Below are positions 35,972-49,045 of a stretch of DNA of 64,000 nt, piece by piece (the stretch's first letter is position 1; every line of letters starts with the position of its first letter). A program made the position numbers and the translations under genes. The DNA is taken from contig NZ_CP074570.1 of assembly GCF_019900845.1 (NCBI RefSeq), positions 4,849,534 through 4,913,533 on the forward strand. Direction: 5' to 3'. Source of the DNA: Paraneptunicella aestuarii (GTDB lineage Bacteria; Pseudomonadota; Gammaproteobacteria; Enterobacterales; Alteromonadaceae). The notes under the pieces were generated by a model. The model made no database searches, was not told where the DNA came from, and saw only the letters and a list, made by a program, of their open reading frames with translations.

Positions 35972-38900
35972 CTAACCTTTGTTGATCCACTCAGCCATTC
36001 GAGTCACCTTACGTAATTCTTGTTTGCTGGCATCAGGGTTTAACAGTACGGCTTCTATTTCTGTTATGGCTTGTTTAAACGTCATATCAGTTTCATTCCT
36101 TTTATGGTCGACATTAACCATGTCACCCATGCGAATGGCACCATGTGCGAAATTGAGCCAGGCAACCAAAGCCTGTTCAATGGCATCTCTGCGCAAAGAT
36201 TCATGCTCTTTGTTTGCTTTTTTAAGAATTCCAAGACCATCTTCTATGGTAGTTAACGGCATTAACTCATCAAAGAAGCTTGAAGCCGCACGAATTAGAG
36301 ACATATAGGCAATAAGCTCTTCCTCGGAAATCGCATTAACACCCTCTTCTTTGGCCTTGCATTTTTTATGGTGTTCTTTGTCTTCATCCTCATCTTCGTC
36401 GTCTTCATCGTCGTCATCTTTATGACTCCAATGCCCTTTTCCTTTCTTACCTTTATGTTTCTTGCCTTTAAATTGTTTTTCCCAAAATTCTTCGCGGCAA
36501 ACATCACCAATCATGCCATTCCCGGTGACATAGACGACTCGATCATCTGATCCCAATTCTCCAAACGAATCCGTAACAACCAAAGTAGCAATATAGATGC
36601 CTGGCTGAGAGTAACTATAATCTGGAGTTAACGTACCTGTGGCGCCGTTACCATCTCCCATTGTCCACTCAATGGTATGAGTATCATTGGAATCAGGGTC
36701 GGTAAAGCTGCCGTTAAACGCCGCATCTTCATTAGGCGCAACCCAGGCATCTTCGCCAGCATCAACTATAGGTGCGCTATTTACATGGAAACTTTCACAT
36801 TCAATGCTAATAGTGTTTCCTGTGCTGTCTACGGCATCATATCGAACACTGTGCAATCCGCCCTGGCTCGAAGTGCTAAGGCACAATTCGCCAGTGAACA
36901 AGCCGGGAATTTGTGCAGAAAGACCTTCTATGTGAATTTCCTCGCCATTTGGTTGAGTAATAACAAAAGTCAGGCTTTCTACAGCGGTTGTGGCATCTGT
37001 GGCAAACACACTTAGTTGCACACATTCATTACGGTCAGCCACTGGCATGCTGTCGAATATTTTAGAGGTAACGATAGGTGTTTCTGTCATGGCAATAACA
37101 GGAGCATCATTGTCCAGCAATATAGAAGCAGGTTGTCCGGTTTGTGCATCAACGGGTGTAACTACCACAGTATTACCCGCTATATCAGTGACAACCAGTT
37201 CAATGTCAATGTAGCCAGATCCCACACTGGGTGGAGTAAATGACCATGATAAAGAATCAGATCCCGGGTAAACCGTTTCAATAACAGTTCCATCAGGAAG
37301 TGTATAGCGACAAAGAATTTGTCGAATTGCTGTGTTGTCGGTAATGCTGATGCTAAACGTAACTTCTTCACCACCTCGAATAAATGGTACTGAGATAAAT
37401 ATATCGCCAACTTGCGGCGGCTGTACATCTAACACTTTTAAGGAATATAGCTTTACTTCATAGGGTTGAAGCGTCACGGAAGTGGCGTATTTAACGCTGC
37501 CACTTGGCAAAACTGTGCGACTTGTGACTAAATCTGTGGTGAAGTTTTCCTGTATAACACACGCATTTGGTAAACCTGCGCAACGCAACAGATCTTGCTC
37601 ATAAGAAAGCGTGAACGACACTTCGGTTTGTCCACCAGTAGAACCCGCAGTGATCACAGCAATCGCATCAGAATTTAACGTGGTTTGAACAATGTCTCCC
37701 GTAGCTGAAAACTGATTGCCTGTGTTTGGGTCTGTGGCCTGATTTATACCTGAACCACCATAACTGGCATCAAATCCAAGTTCTACATGAAGCACTTCAC
37801 CTGTACCGGAATAGGGTGCTGTAAACTGAACTTGTCCATTGGACAGCGTAGAAACTGATGTTTCAACAGGTTGACCATTCACATAAACAACACAGGTATT
37901 GCCTTGCCCACACAAGGATAGCGCTTGCTGATGTGAAATCGTAAATACCAAATCAACAGGTTCATTGTTGGTTAACTGAAATACAGGACGACCATCAACT
38001 AACGACGAAGAAACATCAACAATCTCGCCATTGATAATCAGTGAAATACCGGAAGACGGCTCGATTACACTACTACTTGTATAGTCGGTCAGTAACAATA
38101 TTGATTGTTCCTGAGCTGTATTACCTGCCAAATCTTTAGCGATTAGTGTCACCCGAATAATTTGAGGTACAGGTACGCCTAGAACATTTTCAAAGTTAAC
38201 GGTAAATGGCTCAGATGTTGACGAATTAGTGCTACTCGTCGAAATAACATCACCTGTACTTTCGTTTTTGACAATGACCTCTATAGAACCTTGTTCATCC
38301 AGTGTGACCGTTCCGGAAACCGTGGTATAAATCGCATCATAATTTATGGTTCTATTGACAATGACTGGCGCGACAGTGTCATTGGAAGGTGTACATTTCC
38401 CAGCCGAGCCTGCGTTATAAACTGACTGTATTTCTTCCAGAGACAATACGCGGTTGTAGTAACTGACTTCGTCAATATAGCCTTTAGCGAATCTGCTATA
38501 GTCACCTGCATAACCTATATATACAGGTCTGGTAATAGGTGAATTTCTACCTATATTCGAAGACGACGCTTGCAAACCATCAACGTATATCTTTTTTTTG
38601 CCTTCCAGCTTATCTCTGGTCACCGCAATATGATGCCAACCACCAGTAAAAGTCTTACCTGTACCTGCCCAGGAACCATCATGGAAACCTAACCAGGTAA
38701 GATTCGGATTAGCTTCCCAGATAATATAAGGGCCATTGCCCCCAGAATACTGAGTAACGATACTCTGATTTTGTCTCCAGTCAGTTGTCGACTTTGGAGA
38801 AAGATTAACCCACGCCTCAAGCGTGAAATTTTGCTCCAAGAGTAAAGGGGGTGATCGAAAGTAATCATTGGTGCCATCAAGAGCAAATGCACCGCCCACA

Positions 38901-39091
38901 AAACCGGTATTAAAACCAGCACCACTAACCGAGGTCATGGTCGCACCAGATATTTTATCTTCTCCGGAATAGTCGCCAGTCCACCAATGGGTTAATCCCG
39001 ATGGTGCTGGAGCGCATTGCTGTACAGCAAAACTAAAATGAGTATAAATAATTAGAGGTAGACAAATAATAATATGGAGTAATAGCTTCAT
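35972..39091 (-). CDS. Large secreted LamG/Ig-like/PKD protein with charged C-terminal region
   Basis: 1039 residues. Signal peptide (1-22); a concanavalin/LamG domain (about 28-232, with FTLEAWVNLSP and GYIDEVSYYNRVLSLEEIQ); several Ig-like beta-sandwich modules (about 235-790); a PKD domain (about 795-880, DAGEDAWVAPNEDAAF and WTMGDGNG). A Lys/His-rich then Asp/Glu-rich low-complexity segment (about 895-940) comes next, then a helical C-terminal domain of about 105 residues. This is the architecture of adhesins or polysaccharide-binding surface proteins. No LPXTG, autotransporter or PEP-CTERM signal is seen; how it is held at the surface is unknown. Confidence 0.82.
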   Translation of the reverse strand: MKLLLHIIICLPLIIYTHFSFAVQQCAPAPSGLTHWWTGDYSGEDKISGATMTSVSGAGFNTGFVGGAFALDGTNDYFRSPPLLLEQNFTLEAWVNLSPKSTTDWRQNQSIVTQYSGGNGPYIIWEANPNLTWLGFHDGSWAGTGKTFTGGWHHIAVTRDKLEGKKKIYVDGLQASSSNIGRNSPITRPVYIGYAGDYSRFAKGYIDEVSYYNRVLSLEEIQSVYNAGSAGKCTPSNDTVAPVIVNRTINYDAIYTTVSGTVTLDEQGSIEVIVKNESTGDVISTSSTNSSTSEPFTVNFENVLGVPVPQIIRVTLIAKDLAGNTAQEQSILLLTDYTSSSVIEPSSGISLIINGEIVDVSSSLVDGRPVFQLTNNEPVDLVFTISHQQALSLCGQGNTCVVYVNGQPVETSVSTLSNGQVQFTAPYSGTGEVLHVELGFDASYGGSGINQATDPNTGNQFSATGDIVQTTLNSDAIAVITAGSTGGQTEVSFTLSYEQDLLRCAGLPNACVIQENFTTDLVTSRTVLPSGSVKYATSVTLQPYEVKLYSLKVLDVQPPQVGDIFISVPFIRGGEEVTFSISITDNTAIRQILCRYTLPDGTVIETVYPGSDSLSWSFTPPSVGSGYIDIELVVTDIAGNTVVVTPVDAQTGQPASILLDNDAPVIAMTETPIVTSKIFDSMPVADRNECVQLSVFATDATTAVESLTFVITQPNGEEIHIEGLSAQIPGLFTGELCLSTSSQGGLHSVRYDAVDSTGNTISIECESFHVNSAPIVDAGEDAWVAPNEDAAFNGSFTDPDSNDTHTIEWTMGDGNGATGTLTPDYSYSQPGIYIATLVVTDSFGELGSDDRVVYVTGNGMIGDVCREEFWEKQFKGKKHKGKKGKGHWSHKDDDDEDDEDEDEDKEHHKKCKAKEEGVNAISEEELIAYMSLIRAASSFFDELMPLTTIEDGLGILKKANKEHESLRRDAIEQALVAWLNFAHGAIRMGDMVNVDHKRNETDMTFKQAITEIEAVLLNPDASKQELRKVTRMAEWINKG

Positions 39092-39313
39092 TCCGCCATC
39101 CTAAAAACCGTATATATGCAACAGGCGGAACATCATATTTTAGCTGAAAAGACTAACCTAAAATCATCTTCAAAATAACAGTACCACCCAATCAGTATAT
39201 CAATACCGACCCAACTTAAACGAATCAGCATGAAGGTTAATAATCACACCGTTTGACATTTTTTAAAACTGCAAAAAAATACCCAATTTACATTTTTATG
39301 GAATAAAAAAACA

Positions 39314-39346
39314 AAAACCCCGATGTTTTAGCAACATCGGGGTTTT
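39314..39346 (-). terminator. Terminator of the ATP synthase operon
   Basis: A perfect 14-bp stem (AAAACCCCGATGTT/AACATCGGGGTTTT) with a 5-base loop lies just beyond the atpC stop. Flanking A and T runs make it effective on the minus strand. Confidence 0.9.
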
Positions 39347-39372
39347 CCATTTTAAGCGTTTATAAACTTGTA

Positions 39373-39789
39373 TTACTTGCGAAGACTTTGAATCAGTCTT
39401 AACTGAGCAATCGCTTCAGCCAGTTCTTTTGCTGCTTCAGCATAGTTGAAGTCAGCGCCAGGGTTAGCTATGTGCTGTTCAGCACGCTCTTTGGCTGCAG
39501 TAGCTGCTTGTTCGTCCAAGTCTTCTGCCCTAATAGCTGTGTCTGCCAATACAGTGATAGCGCCTGGTTGAATTTCCAGAACACCACCATTGATGTAGAT
39601 CAGCTCTTCATGGCCGTGTTGTTTTACCAAGCGCACCATACCGGGCTTAAGAGCAGTAATTAAAGGTGCGTGACCAGGATGAATACCCAGCTCACCTTCG
39701 CTGCCTGTAACCTGCAATGTTTCAACGCGACCAGAGAAAATCTGCTCTTCCGCACTTACCACATCCAGATGTACTGTCATTGCCGCCAT
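39373..39789 (-). CDS. atpC: ATP synthase epsilon subunit
   Basis: 138 residues. Part of the central stalk of F1; it regulates ATP hydrolysis. The N-terminal beta sandwich ([31 protein letters not shown]) and C-terminal helices are complete. The frame opens at a TTG (39801), but the ATG at 39789 has GGAGGG five bases upstream and was chosen. Last gene of the atp operon. Confidence 0.95.
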   Translation of the reverse strand: MAAMTVHLDVVSAEEQIFSGRVETLQVTGSEGELGIHPGHAPLITALKPGMVRLVKQHGHEELIYINGGVLEIQPGAITVLADTAIRAEDLDEQAATAAKERAEQHIANPGADFNYAEAAKELAEAIAQLRLIQSLRK

Positions 39790-39968
39790 AGTACCCTCCA
39801 AAAGGTTGTTTCAAAAATCAGTAGAAACCTAATACCAATATCTCTTTTCAGTGATCTTAAACTCCGAGGAAATTCTTTTGGTGTTTAGGAGAAGGCGCGC
39901 AGTTTACGAATAGTAAATGAGCACCTTCGACACGGACACCGGAAAAATTAACCGGAAATCACCTCAAA

Positions 39969-41363
<1,395 letters not shown>

Positions 41364-41399
41364 TCATTAATTTTTAAACCTTTGCCTACACCACTGCTT

Positions 41400-42260
41400 T
41401 TATACAGCCGCAGCGCCGCCAACGATCTCACTGATTTCTTGCGTGATCGCCGCCTGACGGGCTTTGTTGTATATCAGTTGCAATTCGTTAATCAGGTTTC
41501 CGGCGTTATCTGTCGCCGCCTTCATTGCAACCATGCGCGCAGCTTGTTCAGAGGCGATATTATCTACCACGCCCTGATACACTTGAGATTCGATGTAACG
41601 AACCAACAATGCATCCAAAATGGGTTTTGGATCCGGTTCGTAAATGTAATCCCAATGGTGCTTTAATTTATCGTCTTCGGATTTTGGCAAAGGCAATAAC
41701 TGTTCGATTCTGGGCTCTTGTGACATGGTGTTTACAAAATTGTTATACACCAGGTACAAGCGGTCTAACCTGCCTTCGTCGAAAGCGGTTAGCATAACTC
41801 GAACAACACCAATAATATCGTTCAATGCCGGCTTGTCGCCCAAGCCTGACTCAGCAGCAACCAGATTGCCACCAAAACGGTTGAAGAAACCAACTGCTTT
41901 GGAGCCTAATGCTGCAAAATCAACTTCGACGCCTTTGTCCTGCCACTTTTTGATAGATTGAGCTGCTGCCTTGAACTCATTTGTATTCAAGCCACCACAC
42001 AGACCACGGTCTGTAGAAACAAGAATATAGCCAACACGTTTCACTTCTCTTTCTTGCAGGAAAGGATGCTTATATTCGTGTGTAGCATGAGCCAGGTGCC
42101 CAATTACTTTTCGCATGTTAGTGGCATACGGACGGCTAGCAGACATACGCTCTTGCGCGCGCTTCATTTTAGAAGCGGCCACCATTTCCATCGCACTGGT
42201 GATCTTTTGCGTATTTTTGATACTGCCTATTTTGCCTTTTATCTCTTTGCCAATAGCCAT
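41400..42260 (-). CDS. atpG: ATP synthase gamma subunit
   Basis: 286 residues. The rotating central stalk of F1. N-terminal ([24 protein letters not shown]) and C-terminal ([28 protein letters not shown]) helices, which form the coiled-coil shaft, are both conserved. Confidence 0.97.
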   Translation of the reverse strand: MAIGKEIKGKIGSIKNTQKITSAMEMVAASKMKRAQERMSASRPYATNMRKVIGHLAHATHEYKHPFLQEREVKRVGYILVSTDRGLCGGLNTNEFKAAAQSIKKWQDKGVEVDFAALGSKAVGFFNRFGGNLVAAESGLGDKPALNDIIGVVRVMLTAFDEGRLDRLYLVYNNFVNTMSQEPRIEQLLPLPKSEDDKLKHHWDYIYEPDPKPILDALLVRYIESQVYQGVVDNIASEQAARMVAMKAATDNAGNLINELQLIYNKARQAAITQEISEIVGGAAAV

Positions 42261-42324
42261 GTTCTTCTCCAGCGTTTACAGCTAAACAGCCTCTTGTGTT
42301 ACGAGAACTCAAGAGGCCCGTGCA

Positions 42325-43866
42325 TTACCAGGTTTGCGTTGCTTTAAAGTTTTCCAACGCGGCTTGCAATGCGCCTTCAATTTCGCCGTTGTAATCACCG
42401 CTTTCGTTGATCTTGGCCATCAGGTCTGCTTTTTCAGAATTCATGTAAGAATGTACCGCAGATTCAAAGTCTAAAACTTTGTTCAATTCGATATCTTTCA
42501 AGAAGCCTTTTTCAGCAGCGAACAATGACACAGCCATCTCTGCGATAGACAAAGGAGCATATTGCTTCTGTTTCATCAACTCGGTTACACGCTCACCGTG
42601 TTCCAATTGAGCACGAGTAGCGTCATCAAGGTCAGAAGCGAACTGCGAGAACGCAGCCAATTCACGATACTGAGCAAGTGCTAAACGGATACCACCACCC
42701 AGTTTCTTAATGATCTTGGTCTGAGCTGCACCACCAACACGAGATACCGAGATACCTGCGTTAACAGCAGGACGGATACCAGAGTTGAACAGGTTAGTCT
42801 CAAGGAAGATCTGACCATCTGTAATCGAAATTACGTTAGTTGGTACGAACGCAGATACGTCGCCAGCTTGTGTTTCGATAATTGGAAGTGCAGTCAAAGA
42901 ACCAGTTTGGCCTTTCACTTCACCATTCGTGTACTTTTCAACATACTCAGCGTTAACACGAGCAGCACGCTCCAATAGGCGCGAGTGCAAATAGAAAACG
43001 TCACCAGGATAAGCTTCACGACCAGGAGGACGACGCAACAACAATGAGATTTGACGATAAGCAACAGCTTGCTTGGACAAATCATCATATACGATTAGTG
43101 CATCTTCACCGCGGTCACGGAAGTATTCACCCATAGTACAACCAGAGTAAGCAGACAAATATTGCAATGCCGCAGACTCAGAAGCAGAAGCAGCAACAAC
43201 GATGGTGTGAGCCATAGCGCCGTGTTCTTCCAACTTACGTACTACGTTAGCAATAGTTGAAGCTTTCTGACCGATAGCAACGTAAATACATTTTACGCCA
43301 GTATTTTTCTGGTTGATGATGGCGTCGATTGCCAAAGCTGTTTTACCAGTTTGACGGTCACCGATAACCAACTCACGCTGACCACGACCGATTGGGATCA
43401 TGGAGTCAACGGATTTATAACCAGTTTGTACAGGTTGGTCTACTGATTTACGCTCGATTACGCCAGGTGCGATTTTTTCTACTGGTTCGAAACCATCAGA
43501 ATCAATTGCGCCTTTACCATCAATTGGCTCACCCAGTGTGTTTACAACACGACCTAACAAACCACGACCAACTGGTACTTCAAGGATACGACCAGTAGAG
43601 TTTACTTTAGTGCCTTCTCTCAAGTCGGCATATGGACCCATAACTACCGCACCAACGGAGTCACGTTCCAGGTTCAAGGCAATTGCATAGCGATTGCCTG
43701 GAAGCTCAATCATCTCGCCTTGCATTACGTCTGCAAGACCGTGAATACGGATGATACCGTCAGTTACGCTGACAATAGTACCTTCGTTGCGAGCTTCACT
43801 TACTACTTCGAACTGTTCAATACGTTTTTTGATCAGTTCTGCAATTTCAGTGGAATTCAGTTGCAT
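42325..43866 (-). CDS. atpA: ATP synthase alpha subunit
   Basis: 513 residues, the usual length. The non-catalytic nucleotide-binding F1 subunit with P-loop GDRQTGKTA, the signature [14 protein letters not shown] and the N-terminal crown domain. Spacing to atpH is 13 bases. Confidence 0.97.
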   Translation of the reverse strand: MQLNSTEIAELIKKRIEQFEVVSEARNEGTIVSVTDGIIRIHGLADVMQGEMIELPGNRYAIALNLERDSVGAVVMGPYADLREGTKVNSTGRILEVPVGRGLLGRVVNTLGEPIDGKGAIDSDGFEPVEKIAPGVIERKSVDQPVQTGYKSVDSMIPIGRGQRELVIGDRQTGKTALAIDAIINQKNTGVKCIYVAIGQKASTIANVVRKLEEHGAMAHTIVVAASASESAALQYLSAYSGCTMGEYFRDRGEDALIVYDDLSKQAVAYRQISLLLRRPPGREAYPGDVFYLHSRLLERAARVNAEYVEKYTNGEVKGQTGSLTALPIIETQAGDVSAFVPTNVISITDGQIFLETNLFNSGIRPAVNAGISVSRVGGAAQTKIIKKLGGGIRLALAQYRELAAFSQFASDLDDATRAQLEHGERVTELMKQKQYAPLSIAEMAVSLFAAEKGFLKDIELNKVLDFESAVHSYMNSEKADLMAKINESGDYNGEIEGALQAALENFKATQTW

Positions 43867-43879
43867 GCTCTTTTCCCCG

Positions 43880-44413
43880 TTATGCTTGTAGCGCGTCTGC
43901 TAATCGACCCAGTTTGCTTTTCACAGAACCGTCGATAACAGTGTCACCAGCTCTGATAATCATGCCAGCGACCAATAAGGGATCTACGCTACAATGCAGC
44001 TTAACTTTTCGTGCAAGGCGCTTTTCAAGTGAAGCGCCAAGTTCTTCTTGCTGCTTGGCAGACAAATCAGTTGCAGATTTCACATCTACATCAATTTCTT
44101 TGTCGTACTCCGCTTTAAACTCGTTAAACAGTGACAGAATTTCTGGCAATGCTTGCAAGCGTCTGTTTTCAGCCAGTACCTTGATAAAGTTTTGGCCTTT
44201 ATCATCTAACTGGTCGTCACAAACGCTATTAAACAAGCTGGCAAGTTTTTCAGATGCCAAAGAGCCGGAAACCAGCTCTTTAATCGTGTCGTTATTTGCT
44301 ACTTCCGCAGCAAACATCAACATTTCTTGCCATTTGCCAACCGCACTGTTATCCAGAGCGTAATCAAACGCAGCCTTAGCATAGGGGCGAGCAACGGTTG
44401 TCAATTCAGACAT
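43880..44413 (-). CDS. atpH: ATP synthase delta subunit
   Basis: 177 residues. It joins F1 to the peripheral stalk. N-terminal [12 protein letters not shown] and the C-terminal block [20 protein letters not shown] are conserved. Confidence 0.96.
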   Translation of the reverse strand: MSELTTVARPYAKAAFDYALDNSAVGKWQEMLMFAAEVANNDTIKELVSGSLASEKLASLFNSVCDDQLDDKGQNFIKVLAENRRLQALPEILSLFNEFKAEYDKEIDVDVKSATDLSAKQQEELGASLEKRLARKVKLHCSVDPLLVAGMIIRAGDTVIDGSVKSKLGRLADALQA

Positions 44414-44423
44414 AGCTCTATCC

Positions 44424-44894
44424 CTATAGTTCGGTTACGAGTTTATCAACGATGTCGCTGTGTGCAGCTGCGTCGATTTCACGCTCAAGAATTTTCGCAG
44501 CGCCAGTCATTGCTAATGCAGCAACTTGCTTACGCAGTTCTTCTTTTGCACGGTTACGTTCAGCTTCAATTTCAGCATGACCCTGGGCAATAATCTTTTG
44601 ACGCTCTTCATGTCCACGTTGCGTTTCTTCGTCAACGATTTGTAAAGCACGTTTTTTAGCTTGCTCAATAATGTCAGCTGCCTGAGCCTTCGCATCTTTC
44701 AATTCGGCAGTTGCCTTTTCTCTTGCCAATACAAGGTCTTTTTCAGCTTTATCAGAAGCTGCCAGACCGTCTGCAATGGTTTTTTGGCGGTCTTCGATTG
44801 CTTTCAACAATGGTGGCCACACGTACTTCATGCAGAACCAAACGAAAACAGCAAAAGCGATGACTTGCCCGATTAGAGTGGCGTTAATGTTCAC
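44424..44894 (-). CDS. atpF: ATP synthase b subunit
   Basis: 156 residues. A single N-terminal membrane helix ([20 protein letters not shown]) is followed by a long charged helix that forms the peripheral stalk. Ten bases separate it from atpH. Confidence 0.96.
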   Translation of the reverse strand: MNINATLIGQVIAFAVFVWFCMKYVWPPLLKAIEDRQKTIADGLAASDKAEKDLVLAREKATAELKDAKAQAADIIEQAKKRALQIVDEETQRGHEERQKIIAQGHAEIEAERNRAKEELRKQVAALAMTGAAKILEREIDAAAHSDIVDKLVTEL

Positions 44895-44938
44895 TACCGC
44901 TCCTCCTATTTAGTTATTCGCAATTAATAAACAGACTC

Positions 44939-45172
<234 letters not shown>

Positions 45173-45227
45173 TTATTTTCTAAAAGTTAAAGTTAAAAGT
45201 TAAAGTGTTAATTCTTGTCTTACGTTA

Positions 45228-46061
<834 letters not shown>

Positions 46062-46141
46062 TTATATAACCCAAGTTGTATTTTAGAATTCGGTTGTGCT
46101 GTTTTTAGTGCTCGCCAGATAGTACACGCGCTTCACACGTC

Positions 46142-46525
46142 TCAATAATCACGACTTTTTATAGTCACTATCCATTGGCCAAGCATGGTTAATACGAAAG
46201 TTCCAAACAAAGGCATAGCCTGCACATTAGGCCAGCGAAATATCAATAAAAATAGAACTATCGTTAAAGCCAGTTTTAGTTTGGAACCCCTTTGAAAACT
46301 CTTATAAACAAGCTGAATTTGACGGGCACCTGCATAACGGAATGCGTAGGTTACGAACAGCAGATTAGGAAGAATGACAGTCACCCCCCCAAGTAACGCA
46401 GATATTGCGCCAACGCCGCTGATGAATAACCAGGCCATGAGGGTGCAGAAGATAGCGACCAGGAATTGCAACACCAACATTTTCTTCGCAATTTCTATAC
46501 CTGGTTTTGCCAGTACTGATAGCAC
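46142..46525 (-). CDS. atpI: ATP synthase assembly protein AtpI
   Basis: About 127 residues with four membrane helices (GGVTVILPNLLFVTYAF block conserved). AtpI helps assemble the c ring. The frame opens at a TTG (46546); the GTG at 46525 has GAGGAA six bases upstream and gives the common length, so it was chosen. First gene of the atp operon; it follows parB on the same strand. Confidence 0.85.
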   Translation of the reverse strand: MLSVLAKPGIEIAKKMLVLQFLVAIFCTLMAWLFISGVGAISALLGGVTVILPNLLFVTYAFRYAGARQIQLVYKSFQRGSKLKLALTIVLFLLIFRWPNVQAMPLFGTFVLTMLGQWIVTIKSRDY

Positions 46526-46664
46526 CAAATTCCTCGTTGTTTCCAAACTGACACTTAAGGCGCGAAAAGTATACTGGTTTACACTGGGTTTTCAACAAAA
46601 AAGCTCAAAAACTGAAATTAACCTTAACAAGCAACATCCACTGTGTAACAAATCATCAACGAGG

Positions 46665-47549
46665 CTAATTTTCGTGCTTTATCCTTGCCAGAATACCGTC
46701 TAGTTGATCAAGATCGGAGAAATTAATAACTAATTTCCCTTTTCCTTTAGCGTTGTGGCTAATGGAAACAGGGGCTCCGAGGTTTTCTGAAAGAGAGCTT
46801 TCCAACTTTTTAACATCAGGGTCAACTAACTTCTCATTGGTTTTTTGCTGAGGTTGCTGCATTTTACGCACTAAATGTTCAGCATCCCGAACTGTCATTC
46901 CCTTATTGGCAACAACACGTGCAGCTTCGCTTTGTTGTTCTCCTTCTAAGGATAACAAAGCTCGGGCATGGCCCATTTCAATATCACCATGCTCCAACAT
47001 TAGCTTCACATCATCATTCAGATTATTCAGACGCAAAATATTGGTAACAGCGGTTCGTGATTTACCGACAGCTTCGGCAATTTGCTGATGCGTTAAATCA
47101 AATTCATTCATTAAACGTTGCAATGCCTGTGCTTCTTCCATGGCATTTAGATCTTCGCGCTGAATGTTTTCAATGAGAGCGATCGCAACTGCGGCTTCAT
47201 CGGGAACGTCTTTAATCAGACAAGGAACAACATCCAAACCTGCAATTTGACTCGCTCTCCAACGACGCTCACCAGCAATGATTTCATAGCTTTCTTCTGC
47301 CAGCTTACGAACCACGATGGGTTGAATGATACCTTGAGAACGGATAGACGAGGCTAAATCTTCCAGTGCCTCAGAGGCCATGTCTTTACGAGGTTGGTAT
47401 TTACCTGGACGTAAAAATTCAACAGGTAATTTCTGTAGCTCACCTTTTTGTGCCAGCGTTTCAACATCACCGTCTGTAGCAGCTCTTTGCTGACTGGTTG
47501 CTAACAAGGCGTCTAATCCACGCCCCAAACCTCTTTTCTTTGCTGACAT
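46665..47549 (-). CDS. parB: Chromosome-partitioning protein ParB
   Basis: 294 residues. ParB binds parS sites and CTP. Conserved are the N-terminal KKRGLGRGLDALLA tail that stimulates ParA, the CTP-binding GERRWRA motif, and the helix-turn-helix (THQQIAEAVGKSRTAVTNILRL). The C-terminal dimerisation domain is complete. No full parS site was noticed in the window. Confidence 0.96.
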   Translation of the reverse strand: MSAKKRGLGRGLDALLATSQQRAATDGDVETLAQKGELQKLPVEFLRPGKYQPRKDMASEALEDLASSIRSQGIIQPIVVRKLAEESYEIIAGERRWRASQIAGLDVVPCLIKDVPDEAAVAIALIENIQREDLNAMEEAQALQRLMNEFDLTHQQIAEAVGKSRTAVTNILRLNNLNDDVKLMLEHGDIEMGHARALLSLEGEQQSEAARVVANKGMTVRDAEHLVRKMQQPQQKTNEKLVDPDVKKLESSLSENLGAPVSISHNAKGKGKLVINFSDLDQLDGILARIKHEN

Positions 47550-47615
47550 GATTTCCTCTATCGTTTTATTCGAAACAGACCTGATACAACACCACTAATT
47601 GAACCCTCAGTTGAA

Positions 47616-48395
47616 TTAGGCTGTTTGTACTTTTCTCTCACGGCGAAGGATTTCTCCTGCCAGTGCCAAATATGCCTTGGCTCCTGTAGAAGACTTTTCA
47701 TAATACATAGCCGGTGCCCCAAAACTTGGCGCTTCAGCCAAACGTACATTTCTTGGAATAACAGTACGATATACCTGCTCACCAAAATGACGTTTTAGTT
47801 GTTCAGAAACATCGTTGGCCAAACGATTGCGGGGATCGTACATAGTCCTTAGCACACCTTCAACTCGCAAATCCGGATTTACTACAGATGCCAATTTTTG
47901 AATGGTGTCCAGCAAGGCTGTTAATCCTTCCAAGGCAAAATATTCACATTGCATTGGTACTAATACTGAATCGGCAGCCGCCATTGCATTAACGGTGAGT
48001 TGATTCAAAGATGGTGGGCAATCAATAAAAATAAAATCGTATTTATCTCTAACGGGTTGCAAAGAGTTACGTAAACGTAATTCCCGGGCAAACACTTCCA
48101 TGAGCTTGATCTCTGCAGCGGTTACATCACCATTTGCAGCAATGAGATCATATTTTCCGGTGGGTGATTGGATAATGACTTCTTCAATAGGCTGTTCTTC
48201 AATCAGCAACTCATATACCGTTGAAGCAACGCCGTACTTATCAACACCACTGCCCATAGTGGCATTACCTTGTGGATCAAGATCAATCAACAATACTTTG
48301 CGTTTAGTTGCAGCCATAGACGCTGCAACATTGATGGCAGTAGTGGTTTTACCTACACCGCCTTTCTGATTTGCAATTGCGATTACCTTACCCAA
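47616..48395 (-). CDS. parA: Chromosome-partitioning ATPase ParA (Soj)
   Basis: 259 residues with the deviant Walker A KGGVGKTT, LIDLDPQGNAT and FIDCPPS. It partners the ParB encoded just downstream. It is well diverged from the chemotaxis-operon ParA-like protein at 5111. Confidence 0.97.
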   Translation of the reverse strand: MGKVIAIANQKGGVGKTTTAINVAASMAATKRKVLLIDLDPQGNATMGSGVDKYGVASTVYELLIEEQPIEEVIIQSPTGKYDLIAANGDVTAAEIKLMEVFARELRLRNSLQPVRDKYDFIFIDCPPSLNQLTVNAMAAADSVLVPMQCEYFALEGLTALLDTIQKLASVVNPDLRVEGVLRTMYDPRNRLANDVSEQLKRHFGEQVYRTVIPRNVRLAEAPSFGAPAMYYEKSSTGAKAYLALAGEILRRERKVQTA

Positions 48396-48409
48396 CGTGA
48401 ACCTTCCCG

Positions 48410-49045
48410 TTATTGCTTTTTAATCATTATGACATGTCGTTGTGCTTCCAATCCGGGCACTTCTACGACATGACTTTCTTGCAATGCAAATCCTTCAGGA
48501 ATAGCCTGGATTTCTTGTTCAGGATATTGGCCTTTTAAGGCAATGAATACGCCGTTTTGATCTACCAAGTGCTGACAAGAATTCAGCATATCGTCGATAG
48601 ACGCATAAGCACGGGTAATAACACCGTCAAACCCCTGCTCACAAGTGTAGTCTTCTACTCTGGATTGCACGGGCTCTATATTGGCAAGTTTTAATTCAAA
48701 AGCAACTTGTTTTAGGAATCGAATTCGCTTGCCAAGACTATCCAGTAATACGAAATGACTGTCAGGTAACATGATTGATAAAGGCACACCGGGTAATCCA
48801 GGCCCTGTACCTACATCAATAAAACGTTTTCCCTGCACATAAGGACTTACTGCAATTGAATCCACTAAATGCACAGCGACCATATCCAGTGGATCACGTA
48901 CTGATGTGAGGTTATAGGCTTTGTTCCATTTATGGATCATTTCCAGAAACTTTACCAACAACTGTTGTTTTTCATTGCTGACATCAAAAGGCAGCGATTG
49001 GCAATAATCAGCCAGTTTTGTTTGAATTTTTTCTATAGGAAACAT
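48410..49045 (-). CDS. rsmG: 16S rRNA (guanine527-N7)-methyltransferase RsmG
   Basis: 211 residues. The SAM site IDVGTGPGLPG and the upstream AYNLTSVRDP block identify the GidB family. The start codon overlaps the mnmG stop by one base (TGATG), indicating translational coupling. Confidence 0.96.
   Translation of the reverse strand: MFPIEKIQTKLADYCQSLPFDVSNEKQQLLVKFLEMIHKWNKAYNLTSVRDPLDMVAVHLVDSIAVSPYVQGKRFIDVGTGPGLPGVPLSIMLPDSHFVLLDSLGKRIRFLKQVAFELKLANIEPVQSRVEDYTCEQGFDGVITRAYASIDDMLNSCQHLVDQNGVFIALKGQYPEQEIQAIPEGFALQESHVVEVPGLEAQRHVIMIKKQ

Noticed and set aside
35781..35990. Intact 69-residue gene
   Set aside because: It is the C-terminal end of an IS110-type transposase with a chance extension into the neighbouring gene; no catalytic domain is left.
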